Source: Richelia intracellularis
Lineage (GTDB): Bacteria > Cyanobacteriota > Cyanobacteriia > Cyanobacteriales > Nostocaceae
Assembly: GCA_000613065.1 (NCBI GenBank)
Contig: CBZS010000520.1
Span: forward strand, 1-42,682
Reading direction: 5' to 3'
DNA: 42,682 bases
Part shown: positions 17,272 to 27,177 of the stretch, piece by piece
Numbering within the stretch: the first letter of the stretch is position 1
Layout: every line of letters starts with the position of its first letter
The notes under the pieces: model-generated
Told to the model about the DNA's origin: nothing
Database searches by the model: none
The model's input: the letters and a program-made list of their open reading frames with translations, nothing else
Position numbers and translations under genes: made by a program

Positions 17272-18711
17272 CTACCTAACTTGATCTAACTTTTCTTCCT
17301 GTGACTCAAGAGAATCACTTTCTGCAAGGGGAGCTACCCATACCTTATCTACCCGATTCCTGTCCATATCCATAACCTCAAACCGCATTTCTTGCCATTG
17401 AAATGATTCTGCCGCTGCAGGTATGCGACCAAAATTGGTAATAATAAAACCACCTAAAGTGTGATAGCTCTCTTTCTCTTCCTCTGGTAACTTGGTAAGT
17501 TTAAACAACTGTAAAAACTGATCTACTGCTAACATTCCATCCAGTAGCCAAGAACCATCTTCCCGTTGTACTCCTTGAGGTTCCTCATTCTCGTCAGCAT
17601 CAGGAAGATCCCCTACAATTTCAATCATCACATCATTTAGAGTGACTAATCTTTGAATCACCCCATATTCATCCACAATAAAAGCCATATGCCTCAGGGT
17701 TTGTTTAAATACCTCTAATACTTTTAACCCATGGGTATTTTCTGGTATAAGGACTGATTGTCGCAGACCAACTGTTAAGTCAAAATTTTGGCGTTGCATA
17801 AGTGCGGGATGAATTAGCGTTTGAAACCATTGAAAAATCGTTGAAAATTTAGTTAAATCATCCCCTGATTCTGCAATGTCAAAATTTTGACCGTAAAGAC
17901 TACGTTCCAAGAAATCCGTAACAGGAACAATCCCCACAACATTGTCTAATTCTTCCTGACACACTGGATACGGGGAATAGCGATTCTCTATAATCTTTTG
18001 ACGATTTTTGTCTGGGGAATCTTCCAAATTTAACCAAACAATATCTAAACTCGGTGTCAGAAATGAGCTAATAGGGCGATCGCCTAAAGGAAATACCCGC
18101 TCCACCATATCCTGTTCTGCAGCTTCAAATGTACCCTCTTCCGTTCCTTGTTCGATTAATACCCGAATTTTTTCTTCTGTAATCTGTGGTCCAGCGGCAG
18201 CTTTAATCCCTAAGACCCTGAGAATGAATACAGTGGAAATACTTAGTATATTGACAATGGAAGCACTAATTATAGATAGCTGTTGCATAGGTATGTCAGC
18301 CATACCAGCAATAGGTTCAGGATGGTTTAATCCTAAGCGTTTAGGTACAAGTTCCCCGATGGTGAGGGTTAAATAAGTAATCAGCAGAATGGCAAGAACA
18401 TTTGCTAATCGTTGGGCACTATCTTGTTCTATATTAATTGCTTGAAAAATCGGGATTATCCTTTTAGACAGGGTACTCTCACCATAGGCACCAGAAAGAA
18501 TAGTTCGTAGGGTAATACCAATTTGTACAGTTCCCAAGAAGCGATTGGGAGCAGACGCTTTTAATGCGACTTTAGCCTTGGCATCTCCTTGTTCGGCTAT
18601 TTGCTGTAGTATCACCTTGCCTGCAGATACAATTGCCAACTCAGACATGACAAACAGAACATTTCCAAGGATGAGTAAGAAAATAATTAAGAGTTCGAGG
18701 GTTGGATGCAT
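17272..18711 (-). CDS. CNNM/CBS-domain membrane protein (HlyC/CorC family) with an in-frame MITE-1
   Basis: Chosen start 18711 (MHPTLELLIIFLLILGNVLF) puts the first membrane helix at the N-terminus as in the family; a longer frame begins at 18798. The order is a CNNM membrane domain with four hydrophobic segments (about 1-175), then a CBS pair, then a CorC_HlyC C-terminal domain (ending VMDMDRNRVDKVWVAPL). Members are thought to move or sense divalent cations such as Mg2+. Within the CBS region, 33 extra residues (about 275-307, containing AESGDDLTKFSTIFQWFQ) come from MITE-1 at 17790-17880 plus its 8-bp duplication; without it the sequence reads LYGQNFDLTVGLRQ. No stop or frameshift results, so a lengthened protein can be made. 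It leads the methyltransferase gene by 5 bp. Confidence 0.88.
   Translation of the reverse strand: MHPTLELLIIFLLILGNVLFVMSELAIVSAGKVILQQIAEQGDAKAKVALKASAPNRFLGTVQIGITLRTILSGAYGESTLSKRIIPIFQAINIEQDSAQRLANVLAILLITYLTLTIGELVPKRLGLNHPEPIAGMADIPMQQLSIISASIVNILSISTVFILRVLGIKAAAGPQITEEKIRVLIEQGTEEGTFEAAEQDMVERVFPLGDRPISSFLTPSLDIVWLNLEDSPDKNRQKIIENRYSPYPVCQEELDNVVGIVPVTDFLERSLYGQNFDIAESGDDLTKFSTIFQWFQTLIHPALMQRQNFDLTVGLRQSVLIPENTHGLKVLEVFKQTLRHMAFIVDEYGVIQRLVTLNDVMIEIVGDLPDADENEEPQGVQREDGSWLLDGMLAVDQFLQLFKLTKLPEEEKESYHTLGGFIITNFGRIPAAAESFQWQEMRFEVMDMDRNRVDKVWVAPLAESDSLESQEEKLDQVR
17790..17880 (-). repeat. MITE-1 copy 3, in frame inside the CNNM/CBS gene
   Basis: Reads GGCGTTGCATAAGTGCGGGA at the left and ends TCTGCAATGTC (decayed CAGCAACGCC). 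AAAATTTT flanks it at 17782-17789 and 17881-17888, an 8-bp duplication. 91 + 8 = 99 bp, 33 codons. Read on the gene's strand it is in the only one of its six frames that lacks stops. Confidence 0.9.
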
Positions 18712-18826
18712 TCTCAGGATTGCTGATATCAGCAGCAGACTGTCTTTAAGAGAATGTTTTAAAAAGTGGGAGGTATCATAAAAAAGCTCACAAGGCATAT
18801 GCTGATAATTATAGAAAACAGCACCC

Positions 18827-19628
18827 CGTGAGCAAATGACTAAGAATTATCCTAGCAATTTAACGTGAGAACAGTGGGAGTTAATCCCAGAGCTGTTACC
18901 AGAGGCAAAACCAGGTGTCGTCCAGGTACAACAACATGTATATACGTAGTAGTGCGATTTTATACCTACTGTACCAAGGATGTACATGGCGGGCATTACC
19001 AGGAGATTTAGCACCTTGGTCTACACTCTATGGCTATTTCAGAAGATGGTGCAAAGACCGTACTTGGCTTCAGGTGCATGACAAACTATATCAATGGGTT
19101 CGGGTAGCAGCCAGTCGAGAACCAAGTCCATCGGTAGCAACCTTTGATAGCCAATCAGTTGAAACCGCAACCATGATTTGTACGGATGTTGATTTCGACG
19201 GAGGAAAACAAATACATGGACGTAAGCGATTTATTACGGTTGACTTGTTAGGGCTAGTTTTGGGAGCCACGTTTAGCCCCTGCAAGTTTGCCAGAACTTG
19301 CAGGGGCTAAACGTGGACGTTATCGCAGGTTTATCAGATGAAAGATAAAGTTAAAAGACTGCACACTATCTGGATGGATGAAGGATATCGGAGGGAAGAT
19401 TTTGCTCACTGGATAATCGATGTTTTTCGTTGGATTGTGGAAGTGGTTCTCAGACCCTTAGAAAAGAAGGGTTTTACCCTTTTACCAAAACCTTGGGTTG
19501 TACAACGAACTTTCGGGTGACTCAATTGGTGTAGAAGATTAAGTAAGGACTATGAAAGGCTACCTGAAACTTCTGAGACTTTAATCTATATTGCAATGAT
19601 ACGTATCATGGTCAGGCTACTTGCATGA
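18827..19628 (+). pseudogene. IS5-family (IS427-like) transposase, decayed
   Basis: The frame opens with MTKNYPSNLT, then TGA, EQWELIPELLPEAKP, a frameshift (missing G near 18916), then RYNNMYIRSS and LYQGCTWRALPGDLAPWSTL. The catalytic regions are VATFDSQSVETATM (first aspartate) and HTIWMDEGYRREDF (second). Between them, at about 19271-19310, a +1 change inside a perfect palindrome shifts the frame; corrected, it reads SPASLPELAGAKRGRYR. A stop replaces the tryptophan after RTFG, and the tail ends SKDYERLPETSETLIYIAMI and MVRLLA. This is a different IS5 subgroup from the copies at 9172, 30100, 36605 and 42181. Element ends were not resolved. Confidence 0.82.
19267..19316. repeat. Perfect 22-bp inverted repeat with 6-nt loop
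   Basis: The left arm is 19267-19288 (starts CCACGTTTAGCCCC), the loop TGCCAG, and the right arm 19295-19316 (ends GGGGCTAAACGTGG). It lies inside the coding part of the dead IS5 transposase at the position of its frameshift. Confidence 0.92.
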
Positions 19629-19973
19629 TTTGTAACTCACTTCGACTTTTAAAAGATCCTCTAAGTATAACTTTTTAGGGCATTGCATAAGTGCGGGATG
19701 AATTAGGGTTTGAAACCATTAAAAAATCCTTGAAAATTTAGTGAAATCATCCCCTGATTCAGCAACGCCCTTTTTAGTATTTAGTATCTTGGTTATGCAA
19801 GAGTCTAAATGCAGATAAAATAGTGAAATAAAAAATATTCTGTTACTTCGAAACAAAGCCTAAAGGCTAGCGTTCCCATAGCAGTTCCTAGGAAACATCG
19901 CTCTACAATAATCCACAACTACTGAGAATGGTGTGTTATAAATTTGGCATAAAAGAAGAAAATAGAGGAAGCA
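19629..19973. other. Intergenic region with one MITE-1
   Basis: Apart from the MITE-1 at 19679-19769 nothing coding is seen. The last 100 bp should hold the promoter of the VWA gene; GAGGAAGCA directly before ATG 19974 is a usable ribosome site. Confidence 0.5.
19679..19769 (+). repeat. MITE-1 copy 4 (91 bp) with perfect 8-bp duplication
   Basis: Begins GGCATTGCATAAGTGCGGGA and ends TTCAGCAACGCC. CTTTTTAG stands at 19671-19678 and again at 19770-19777. Confidence 0.92.
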
Positions 19974-20579
19974 ATGACAAGCGATCGCGATTACACACTC
20001 ATCATCGACAAAAGTGGTAGTATGTCCACTACAGACCAAGTGGGCGGAAAAAGCAGATGGGAAATCATGCAGGAATCAACCCTTGCTTTAGCCAGAAAGT
20101 GCGAACAGTTTGACCCTGATGGTATTACTGTTTATTTGTTCTCTGGCAAGTTTAAGCGCTACGATGACGTCACTTCCCAGAAAGTAACACAGATATTCCT
20201 GGAAAATGATCCTGTAGGCACAACCAACTTAGGTAGTGTATTACAAGATGCAACGAATAATTACTTCCAACGCAAAGCCGCAGGAAAAACTAAACCCAAT
20301 GGTGAAACGATTGCAGTCGTTACTGATGGAGAACCAGATGATCGCCGTGCTGTATTTGAGGTAATAATTAATGCTTCTCGGCAAATGGAAAAAGATGAAG
20401 AGTTGGGAATTACCTTTATTCAAGTTGGTGCTGATGTACAAGCAAGTAAGTTTCTCAAAGCCTTGGACGAGAAATTACAAGACGTGGGGGCAAAATTTGA
20501 TATCTGCGACACCATCACTCTTGATGATATGGAAGATTTAACCTTTGCTGAGGTATTAATGAATGCTGTTAGTGATTAA
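19974..20579 (+). CDS. Von Willebrand factor type A domain protein
   Basis: 201 residues, a single VWA domain without signal peptide or membrane segment, so cytosolic. The metal-ion-dependent adhesion site is complete: DKSGSMS at 12-18, Thr83/Thr84 in VGTTNLG and Asp118 in VVTDGEPDD. Such domains bind a partner through a bridging divalent cation; stand-alone bacterial forms occur in tellurium-resistance-like and MoxR-linked systems, but no such neighbour is seen here. GAGGAAGC precedes the ATG, and a HIP1 site overlaps codons 3-5. The frame is clean. The partner and process are unknown. Confidence 0.85.
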   Translation: MTSDRDYTLIIDKSGSMSTTDQVGGKSRWEIMQESTLALARKCEQFDPDGITVYLFSGKFKRYDDVTSQKVTQIFLENDPVGTTNLGSVLQDATNNYFQRKAAGKTKPNGETIAVVTDGEPDDRRAVFEVIINASRQMEKDEELGITFIQVGADVQASKFLKALDEKLQDVGAKFDICDTITLDDMEDLTFAEVLMNAVSD

Positions 20580-20775
20580 TTCAAGGGATCACCTAAGACT
20601 TTAATAATCTCTGTTTTCCTCATATTGTATTTTATCTCAAGCTTGATGATGGGATTCAAGTTCTGAGGATACTTCATCAATCTAGGGATAGCAATCGCAA
20701 ATTTGCGGAGTAAGATAAGTCTTTGTGCGATGTCTCAATCTTCTAGGCTAGTTAAAAAAAGTAACAAGATACAGA

Positions 20776-20820
20776 GGCGTTGCTGAATCAAGGGATCAAT
20801 TAGCATTTGAAACCATTGAA
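20776..20820 (+). repeat. MITE-1 fragment
   Basis: GGCGTTGCTGAATCAAGGGA at the left, then ATTAGCATTTGAAACCATTG, and then unrelated sequence. About half of the element remains. It looks like the left arm of one orientation joined to the middle of the other. Confidence 0.65.
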
Positions 20821-20937
20821 GGGAAAGTTGCCACCATCTGTGTCATAGAAGCAGTTATAGCTATACAATATCAGCCTACCCCTATGAAGTTCATAGAACA
20901 GCATACTCTGATCGCAAATAGGTTATATAACCAATAT

Positions 20938-21028
20938 CGCGTTGCTGAATCAGGGCATGATTTCACTAAATTTTCAACGATGTATGAATGGTTTCAAACC
21001 CAAATTCATCCCCTGATTCAGCAACCCC
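20938..21028 (-). repeat. MITE-1 copy 5 upstream of mfd, perfect 8-bp duplication
   Basis: Begins CGCGTTGCTGAATCAGGGCA and ends CAGCAACCCC. ACCAATAT is found at 20930-20937 and 21029-21036. Orientation is opposite to copies 1, 2 and 4. Confidence 0.92.
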
Positions 21029-21082
21029 ACCAATATTAGGTTGCCTAATAAGTAACTCAACATCCATCTCAGCTAGAAAATC

Positions 21083-24000
21083 ATGGCTTTTTCCTCCATT
21101 GTCCGTGCTTTGGGACGTTCATCTCTGTCAAATGAATTCCTTGCCAAGCTAGAACGAGAGCAAAGTATCCATTTAAATGGGGTTCCCCGGTTACCCAAGG
21201 GGTTGGTAGCTTCAGCTTTAGCCACTGCTGGGGAGAAAAATTTGTTTGTGGTTTGTCCGACTTTGGAAGAAGCTAGTCGCTCGACTTCTCTGTTAGAAGC
21301 CATGGGATGGAAAACTGTCCATTTTTACCCTACTTCTCAAGCTTCCCCCTACGAACCATTTGACCCAGAAATTGAGATGATTTGGGGACAAATGCAGGTT
21401 CTGGCAGATTTGGTACAGGAAGACGGGTTAACTAACTTAGCGATTGTGGCTACCCATGCAGCACTACAACTACACTTACCCCCAAAAGATGCGTTTATTT
21501 CCTTCTGTATGACTCTTAAACGGAGGAACGAATCTGATTTTGAAGTTTTTAGCCAACAAATGGCCCGTCTGGGTTACGAGCGAGTTTCCATGGTGGAAAT
21601 GGAAGGGCAATGGAGTCGTCGTGGGGATATTGTGGATGTGTTCCCTGTCTCTTCGGAGTTACCTGTGAGGTTGGAATGGTTTGGGGATGAAATTGAGCAA
21701 ATTCGCGAGTTTGACCCTTCTACCCAACGTTCGGCTTTGGATAAGATTGAGCAGTTAACTTTGACCCCCACTAGCTTTTCACCAATTTTAATGGCAGAGA
21801 TAGGGGATATATCAGCCATTGAGTCCTACTTGTCTACAGAAGAATTGGATACGTGGAAAAATAAGCAAATTTTGGAAGGAAGTCGCCGGTTTTTAGGGTT
21901 AGCTTTTGACAAACCGGCTTCCTTAATTGATTATTTACCAGAGAATACCCTAGTTGCCGTTGATGAACTAGAACAATGTCATGCCCATAGCGATCGCTGG
22001 GTGGAAAATGCCCAGGAGCAATGGGAAGTTATTGATAATGAGGGCAATACTTTACCTTGTATTCACCGGGTGCTGGATGATTGTTTAGGGAATTTCACAA
22101 GCTTTAAAACTATATACTTATCGGAGTTGGCAGAGGAAAATAATGGTACAAATTTAGCTAGTCGTTCCTTACCTGTAACTCCTCATGCTTTTGCCAAGAT
22201 TGCCGAAACATTAAGACAAGAACGCCAACGCAATTTTTCTGTTTGGATTATATCTGCACAACCTAGTCGCTCCGTATCTCTGTTGCAAGAACACGATTGT
22301 CCGGCTCAGTTTATCCCTAATCCCCGAGATTATCAAGCGATCGATAAGTTACAAATTAATCATACCCCGGTCGCTCTCAAATATTCTGGTTTGGCGGAGT
22401 TGGAAGGGTTTATTTTACCTACATTCCGTCTGCTTCTAATTACGGATAGAGAATTTTTCGGGCAGCATTCTTTAGTGACTCCGGGTTATATCCGCAAGCG
22501 TCGGAAAGCTGCTTCTAAACAAGTCGATCCGAATAAGTTGCGTCCTGGGGATTACGTGATTCACAGGAACCACGGTGTGGGGCAATTTATCAAGCTGGAA
22601 AGTTTAACTTTAAACTACGAAACCCGCGATTATTTGGTTCTTCAGTATGCCGATGGATTGTTACGGGTAGCAGCAGATCAAGTAGGTGCATTATCCCGGT
22701 TACGTTCTACCACATCCAAAGCACCCCAATTAAATAAAATGACGGGTAAGGTATGGGAAAATACCAAAAATAAAGTCCGTAAAGCCATTAAAAAATTGGC
22801 AGTGGACTTACTCAAATTATATGCAGCCCGTGCCAAAAGAGAAGGGTTTACCTACCCCGTAGATATGCCTTGGCAAGAGGAGATGGAAGAATCATTCCCC
22901 TATCAACCCACCACAGAACAACTGAAAGCCGTTCAGGATGTGAAGCGGGATATGGAAAGCGATCGCCCCATGGATCGGTTAGTATGTGGAGATGTGGGTT
23001 TTGGTAAAACTGAGGTGGCAATTCGAGCTATTTTCAAAGCCGTCACCGCAGGAAAACAGGTCGCATTACTTGCACCCACAACTATTCTTACCCAACAGCA
23101 CTACCACACCATTAAAGAACGGTTTGCCCCCTACCCCGTGCACGTTGGTTTGCTTAACCGCTTCCGCAGTGCCGAAGAACGGCGAGGAATTCAGAAAAGA
23201 TTGGCTTCTGGAGAATTAGATGTGGTGGTAGGCACTCACCAACTCTTAGGTAAAAGCGTCAGCTTCAAAGACTTGGGACTGTTGGTCGTAGACGAAGAAC
23301 AGCGATTTGGGGTGAACCAAAAAGAAAAAATAAAATCCCTGAAAACCCAGGTAGACGTACTCACCCTTTCCGCTACCCCCATTCCCCGCACCTTATATAT
23401 GTCCTTATCTGGGATTCGGGAAATCAGCTTAATTACTACCCCACCCCCATCCCGTCGTCCCATAAAAACCCACCTTTCTCCCATGATTTCCGAAACCATC
23501 CGCAGCGCTATTCGTCAAGAATTAGACCGGGGAGGACAAGTCTTTTACGTAGTTCCTCGAGTGGAAGGAATTGAAGAGAAATCCGCAAGGATTCGGGAAA
23601 TGATTCCTGGGGTAAAATTAGCGGTCGCTCACGGACAAATGGATCCAAGCGAGTTGGAATCGATTATGCTCACCTTTAGTAATGGGGGAGCAGATGTGTT
23701 AGTTTGTACCACCATTATTGAGTCTGGTTTGGATATTCCCCGGGTCAACACCATCTTAATTGAAGATGCCCATCGCTTTGGTTTATCACAGTTGTACCAA
23801 TTACGGGGGCGGGTCGGACGTGCTGGTATTCAAGCCCATGCTTGGTTATTTTACCCCCAACAGCGAGCATTATCTGATACTGCTAGAAAACGATTGCGGG
23901 CAATTCAAGAATTTACTCAACTCGGCTCCGGCTATCAACTGGCAATGCGGGACATGGAAATTCGTGGGGTGGGTAGCTTACTCGGTGCAGAGCAGTCAGG

Positions 24001-24553
24001 ACAAATGGATGTGATTGGTTTCGACTTATACATGGAAATGTTAGAAGAAGCCATACGGGAAATCCGGGGACAAGAAATACCCCAGGTTGACGATACCCAA
24101 GTCGATCTCAACCTGACCGCCATGATTCCCAGCGATTATATTCCCGACATCGATCAAAAGATGAGTGCCTATCGCGCCGTAGCTGTAGCCAACTCAAGGC
24201 AAGAATTAGCATTGATTGCAGCAGAGTGGAGCGATCGCTACGGAACAGTACCCAAAGCAGCAACACAACTGTTACGAGTTATGGAACTTAAACAAATGGG
24301 GAAGAAGCTCGGATTTAGCCGGATCAAGCCAGAGAATAAGCAGCACGTTGTCTTGGAAACACCCATGGAAGAACCTGGCTGGAATCTATTAGCAGAGAAC
24401 TTACCAGCCAGGTTCCGCAGCCGTTTCGTTTACTCTCCTGGCAAAGTAACGGTACGTGGTTTAGGGGTATTCAAAGCCGATCAACAATTACAGACATTAA
24501 TCGATGCCTTAGAAAAAATGTCATCGAGCGTTCCAGATGCAACAGGGGTTTGA
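21083..24553 (+). CDS. mfd: Transcription-repair coupling factor Mfd
   Basis: 1156 residues, full length. Mfd pushes RNA polymerase stalled at a DNA lesion off the template and recruits UvrA. The UvrB-homology region is at the N-terminus, and the RNA-polymerase-interaction (CarD-like) domain is near 480-560 ([16 protein letters not shown]). The ATPase/translocase domains follow: Walker [12 protein letters not shown] (about 635), DEEQ box VVDEEQRFG (about 733), then [15 protein letters not shown] and [20 protein letters not shown]-terminal domain ends the protein. No breaks. It contains three HIP1 sites. A MITE-1 copy sits 54 bp upstream. Confidence 0.97.
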   Translation: MAFSSIVRALGRSSLSNEFLAKLEREQSIHLNGVPRLPKGLVASALATAGEKNLFVVCPTLEEASRSTSLLEAMGWKTVHFYPTSQASPYEPFDPEIEMIWGQMQVLADLVQEDGLTNLAIVATHAALQLHLPPKDAFISFCMTLKRRNESDFEVFSQQMARLGYERVSMVEMEGQWSRRGDIVDVFPVSSELPVRLEWFGDEIEQIREFDPSTQRSALDKIEQLTLTPTSFSPILMAEIGDISAIESYLSTEELDTWKNKQILEGSRRFLGLAFDKPASLIDYLPENTLVAVDELEQCHAHSDRWVENAQEQWEVIDNEGNTLPCIHRVLDDCLGNFTSFKTIYLSELAEENNGTNLASRSLPVTPHAFAKIAETLRQERQRNFSVWIISAQPSRSVSLLQEHDCPAQFIPNPRDYQAIDKLQINHTPVALKYSGLAELEGFILPTFRLLLITDREFFGQHSLVTPGYIRKRRKAASKQVDPNKLRPGDYVIHRNHGVGQFIKLESLTLNYETRDYLVLQYADGLLRVAADQVGALSRLRSTTSKAPQLNKMTGKVWENTKNKVRKAIKKLAVDLLKLYAARAKREGFTYPVDMPWQEEMEESFPYQPTTEQLKAVQDVKRDMESDRPMDRLVCGDVGFGKTEVAIRAIFKAVTAGKQVALLAPTTILTQQHYHTIKERFAPYPVHVGLLNRFRSAEERRGIQKRLASGELDVVVGTHQLLGKSVSFKDLGLLVVDEEQRFGVNQKEKIKSLKTQVDVLTLSATPIPRTLYMSLSGIREISLITTPPPSRRPIKTHLSPMISETIRSAIRQELDRGGQVFYVVPRVEGIEEKSARIREMIPGVKLAVAHGQMDPSELESIMLTFSNGGADVLVCTTIIESGLDIPRVNTILIEDAHRFGLSQLYQLRGRVGRAGIQAHAWLFYPQQRALSDTARKRLRAIQEFTQLGSGYQLAMRDMEIRGVGSLLGAEQSGQMDVIGFDLYMEMLEEAIREIRGQEIPQVDDTQVDLNLTAMIPSDYIPDIDQKMSAYRAVAVANSRQELALIAAEWSDRYGTVPKAATQLLRVMELKQMGKKLGFSRIKPENKQHVVLETPMEEPGWNLLAENLPARFRSRFVYSPGKVTVRGLGVFKADQQLQTLIDALEKMSSSVPDATGV

Positions 24554-25111
24554 AATTACTTTAGGGTCTACTTAATAACTTTGAAAATATTGTATTACAA
24601 ACTTATCAGAGCCAAATGTAGATACTGAGTAAATCATTATTATCTCATTTTTCTATAAATCTGATTTCAAAGCCTCATCCCTATCAAAAAATGGATCAAG
24701 TTGAGCTAACATATTCTACAGCCTCCCAGAAATTCTCTCCTGTATAAACTAAATGTTTGGAAGTCACATATTTTTTTATACTAGCTATTTGTCTGTACTG
24801 AATATAGGTTCATGCACTTTACTCTAAAGTCTAGTAATTAACGGCAACAACTAATACTAAATTACATATTTTTATGAATTAAATAATATTTAATTCAGCT
24901 TTATAGTTTTTTTACAACTAGAGCTATTTAATTCATTAACTCTTTATCTCACTAGGGAAAATAGCATTTAAATTGTGTAGTATGGCAACGATTAAACCTC
25001 ATGACTCAGGCATATTTGTATAGCAAATTGATTAGTACAAGTATAAATATTTTTGCCATCAAAAAGTTGTATATATCTACCTACCCATCTTCATAAATTA
25101 GATGAAAGAGC
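24554..25111. other. Intergenic, A+T rich, no gene seen
   Basis: 558 bp between mfd and rfbF, very A+T rich with many short poly-A/T runs, no inverted repeat of note and no frame that resembles a protein. It likely holds the promoter of the sugar gene cluster. AGATGAAAGAGC precedes the rfbF start. Confidence 0.5.
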
Positions 25112-25885
25112 ATGAAAGCAGTTATTTTGGCAGGTGGTCTGGGTACGCGTTTAAGTGAAGAAACAAGCGTTAGACCAAAGCCAATGGTTAACATTGGCGG
25201 TAAGCCTATACTATGGCATATCATGAAAATTTACGCATCACATGGTATTCATGATTTTGTAATTTGTTGCGGTTACAAAGGTAACGTAATTAAGGAATAT
25301 TTTGCTAACTATTTCTTATATATGTCTGATATTACCTTTGATATGCGATTTAATCAGATGAACATACATTCTGGTTATGCAGAACCTTGGCGTGTCACTT
25401 TAGTAGATACTGGTGATAAAACAATGACTGGAGGTAGATTAAAACGGGTTCAAGAACATATTGGTAATCAAACTTTTTGCTTTACTTATGGTGATGGGGT
25501 AAGTGATATAAACATCACTGAAGCTATTAAATATCACCAAGAACAAAAGACTTTAGCAACTTTAACTGCTGTACAGCCTCCAGGACGTTTTGGTGCTATT
25601 CTTCTAGAAAATCAACAAACTAAAATTACTAACTTTAGAGAAAAGCCCCAGGGTGATGGTGCTTGGATTAACGGTGGTTATTTTGTCCTAGAACCAGAAG
25701 TAATTGATTTAATTAGTGATGATTCTACTATATGGGAGAAAGAGCCCCTAGAAAAATTGGCAGATATGCATCATTTATCTGCTTATAAACATCAAGGTTT
25801 TTGGCAACCTATGGATACTTTACGGGATAAAAATTATTTAGAAAAGCTGTGGCAAGAGAATCAGGCTCCTTGGAAGGTATGGTAA
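25112..25885 (+). CDS. rfbF: Glucose-1-phosphate cytidylyltransferase
   Basis: 257 residues, the usual length. It makes CDP-glucose from CTP and glucose-1-phosphate, the entry to CDP-deoxysugars and branched sugars. The nucleotide-binding start AGGLGTRLSEETSVRPKPMV is intact, and the family segments KPILWHIMKIYASHGIHDFV, FTYGDGVSD (metal aspartate) and NGGYFVLEPE follow. It is the first of four genes in the same direction (rfbF, LhgO-like, SDR, GT2). The usual CDP-glucose 4,6-dehydratase (rfbG) is not adjacent. Confidence 0.95.
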   Translation: MKAVILAGGLGTRLSEETSVRPKPMVNIGGKPILWHIMKIYASHGIHDFVICCGYKGNVIKEYFANYFLYMSDITFDMRFNQMNIHSGYAEPWRVTLVDTGDKTMTGGRLKRVQEHIGNQTFCFTYGDGVSDINITEAIKYHQEQKTLATLTAVQPPGRFGAILLENQQTKITNFREKPQGDGAWINGGYFVLEPEVIDLISDDSTIWEKEPLEKLADMHHLSAYKHQGFWQPMDTLRDKNYLEKLWQENQAPWKVW

Positions 25886-25948
25886 TTAATAGATTTTAGT
25901 CGCGAAGTATATCTAAATTTGACAAAACTAAAAGGAGCAACAAACGCC

Positions 25949-27163
25949 ATGTATGATTTTGCAATTATTGGGGGAGGAATAGTCGGACTTTCTACGGGTA
26001 TGGCTTTAACTCAACGCTATCCCCATGCCAAAATTTTAGTATTGGAAAAAGAAAGTCGTTGGGCTTTTCATCAAACTGGTAACAATAGTGGCGTAATTCA
26101 TTCCGGTATTTACTACAAACCAGGTAGTTTTAAAGCGAAATTTTGCCGGGATGGTTGTCGCTCCATGGTAGAGTTTTGTCAAGAGCATGGTATCGAACAT
26201 GAAGTTTGCGGCAAGGTAATTATTGCTACTAGTGAGCAGGAATTACCTCGTTTAGAGAAGCTATTTCAGCGTGGTTTAGAAAACGGAATTGAAGTTAAAC
26301 GTATCAGTCCAGAGGAAGTCAAGGAAATTGAACCCCATGTTCGTTGTGTGGGGGGCATTCAAGTATTCTCTACTGGTATTGTCAATTACAAGCAAGTTTG
26401 CCTCAAGTATGCAGAGTTAATTCAGCAGCAAGGAGGAGAACTAAGACTGAATACTAAGGTAGAAAAAATTATCAATAGTGGAAATCACCAAGTATTAGAA
26501 ACCAATAGTGGTAATTTCAATACCCGATTTGTAATTAACTGCGCGGGATTATATAGCGATCGCATGGCAAAATTGGGTAAAGTCGATCCTAAGGCAAAAA
26601 TAGTACCTTTCCGGGGAGAATACTACGAACTAACCCCGGAAAAACGCTATCTTGTCAAGGGTTTAATTTATCCGGTTCCCAATCCTGAATTTCCCTTCTT
26701 GGGGGTTCATTTCACCCGCATTATTGATGGTAACGTCCATGCTGGACCAAATGCTGTTCTGAGTTTAAAGCGGGAAGGATACAAAAAAACAGATTTTAAT
26801 ATCCGTGATTTAACTGAGATAATGACCTATCTTGGATTTTGGAAATTAGCAGCAAAACACGCTGATGAAGGGATTCAGGAAATTATTCGTTCTTTTAGTA
26901 AAGCAGCCTTTACCAGAAGTCTGCAACAGCTAATACCAGAAGTGCAAGCAGAGGATTTAGTGCCTACCCATGCGGGGGTTCGCGCTCAAGCTTTGATGGA
27001 TGATGGCAAATTAGTGGATGACTTTTTGATTATTCATGGGGATAACTCTGTCCATGTTTGCAATGCGCCTTCCCCAGCTGCGACTTCTTCCATTGAAATT
27101 GGTAAAGCAATTGTTGATCAAATTCCTCACCAGGAGCATCTATCGCCTACCACCATTCCTTAA
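25949..27163 (+). CDS. lhgO: LhgO-type FAD oxidoreductase (L-2-hydroxyglutarate oxidase family)
   Basis: 404 residues from ATG 25949, preferred because AAAGGAG lies 11 bp before it and the FAD-binding motif then falls at residues 6-14 (IIGGGIVGL); an upstream TTG would add 10 residues. The active-site region NNSGVIHSGIYYKPGSFKAK and the C-terminal THAGVRAQAL fit the L-2-hydroxyglutarate oxidase/dehydrogenase family, which oxidises the 2-hydroxy acid to 2-oxoglutarate. Here the gene is embedded between a cytidylyltransferase and a nucleotide-sugar epimerase, 15 bp before the latter, so it may act on a sugar acid or an oxidised sugar instead. The gene symbol follows the family only. Confidence 0.85.
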   Translation: MYDFAIIGGGIVGLSTGMALTQRYPHAKILVLEKESRWAFHQTGNNSGVIHSGIYYKPGSFKAKFCRDGCRSMVEFCQEHGIEHEVCGKVIIATSEQELPRLEKLFQRGLENGIEVKRISPEEVKEIEPHVRCVGGIQVFSTGIVNYKQVCLKYAELIQQQGGELRLNTKVEKIINSGNHQVLETNSGNFNTRFVINCAGLYSDRMAKLGKVDPKAKIVPFRGEYYELTPEKRYLVKGLIYPVPNPEFPFLGVHFTRIIDGNVHAGPNAVLSLKREGYKKTDFNIRDLTEIMTYLGFWKLAAKHADEGIQEIIRSFSKAAFTRSLQQLIPEVQAEDLVPTHAGVRAQALMDDGKLVDDFLIIHGDNSVHVCNAPSPAATSSIEIGKAIVDQIPHQEHLSPTTIP

Positions 27164-27177
27164 TATAGATACAAAAT

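Larger units (their letters stand above)
20580..21082. other. Intergenic region with one full and one partial MITE-1
   Basis: No gene. It holds a MITE-1 fragment at 20776-20820 and a complete copy at 20938-21028. The full copy ends 54 bp before the mfd start codon and so lies in its leader or promoter. Confidence 0.55.

Noticed and set aside
18712-18798. Longer start of the CNNM protein at 18798
   Set aside because: The 29 extra residues precede the normal first membrane helix and have no good ribosome site; the ATG at 18711 matches the family N-terminus better.
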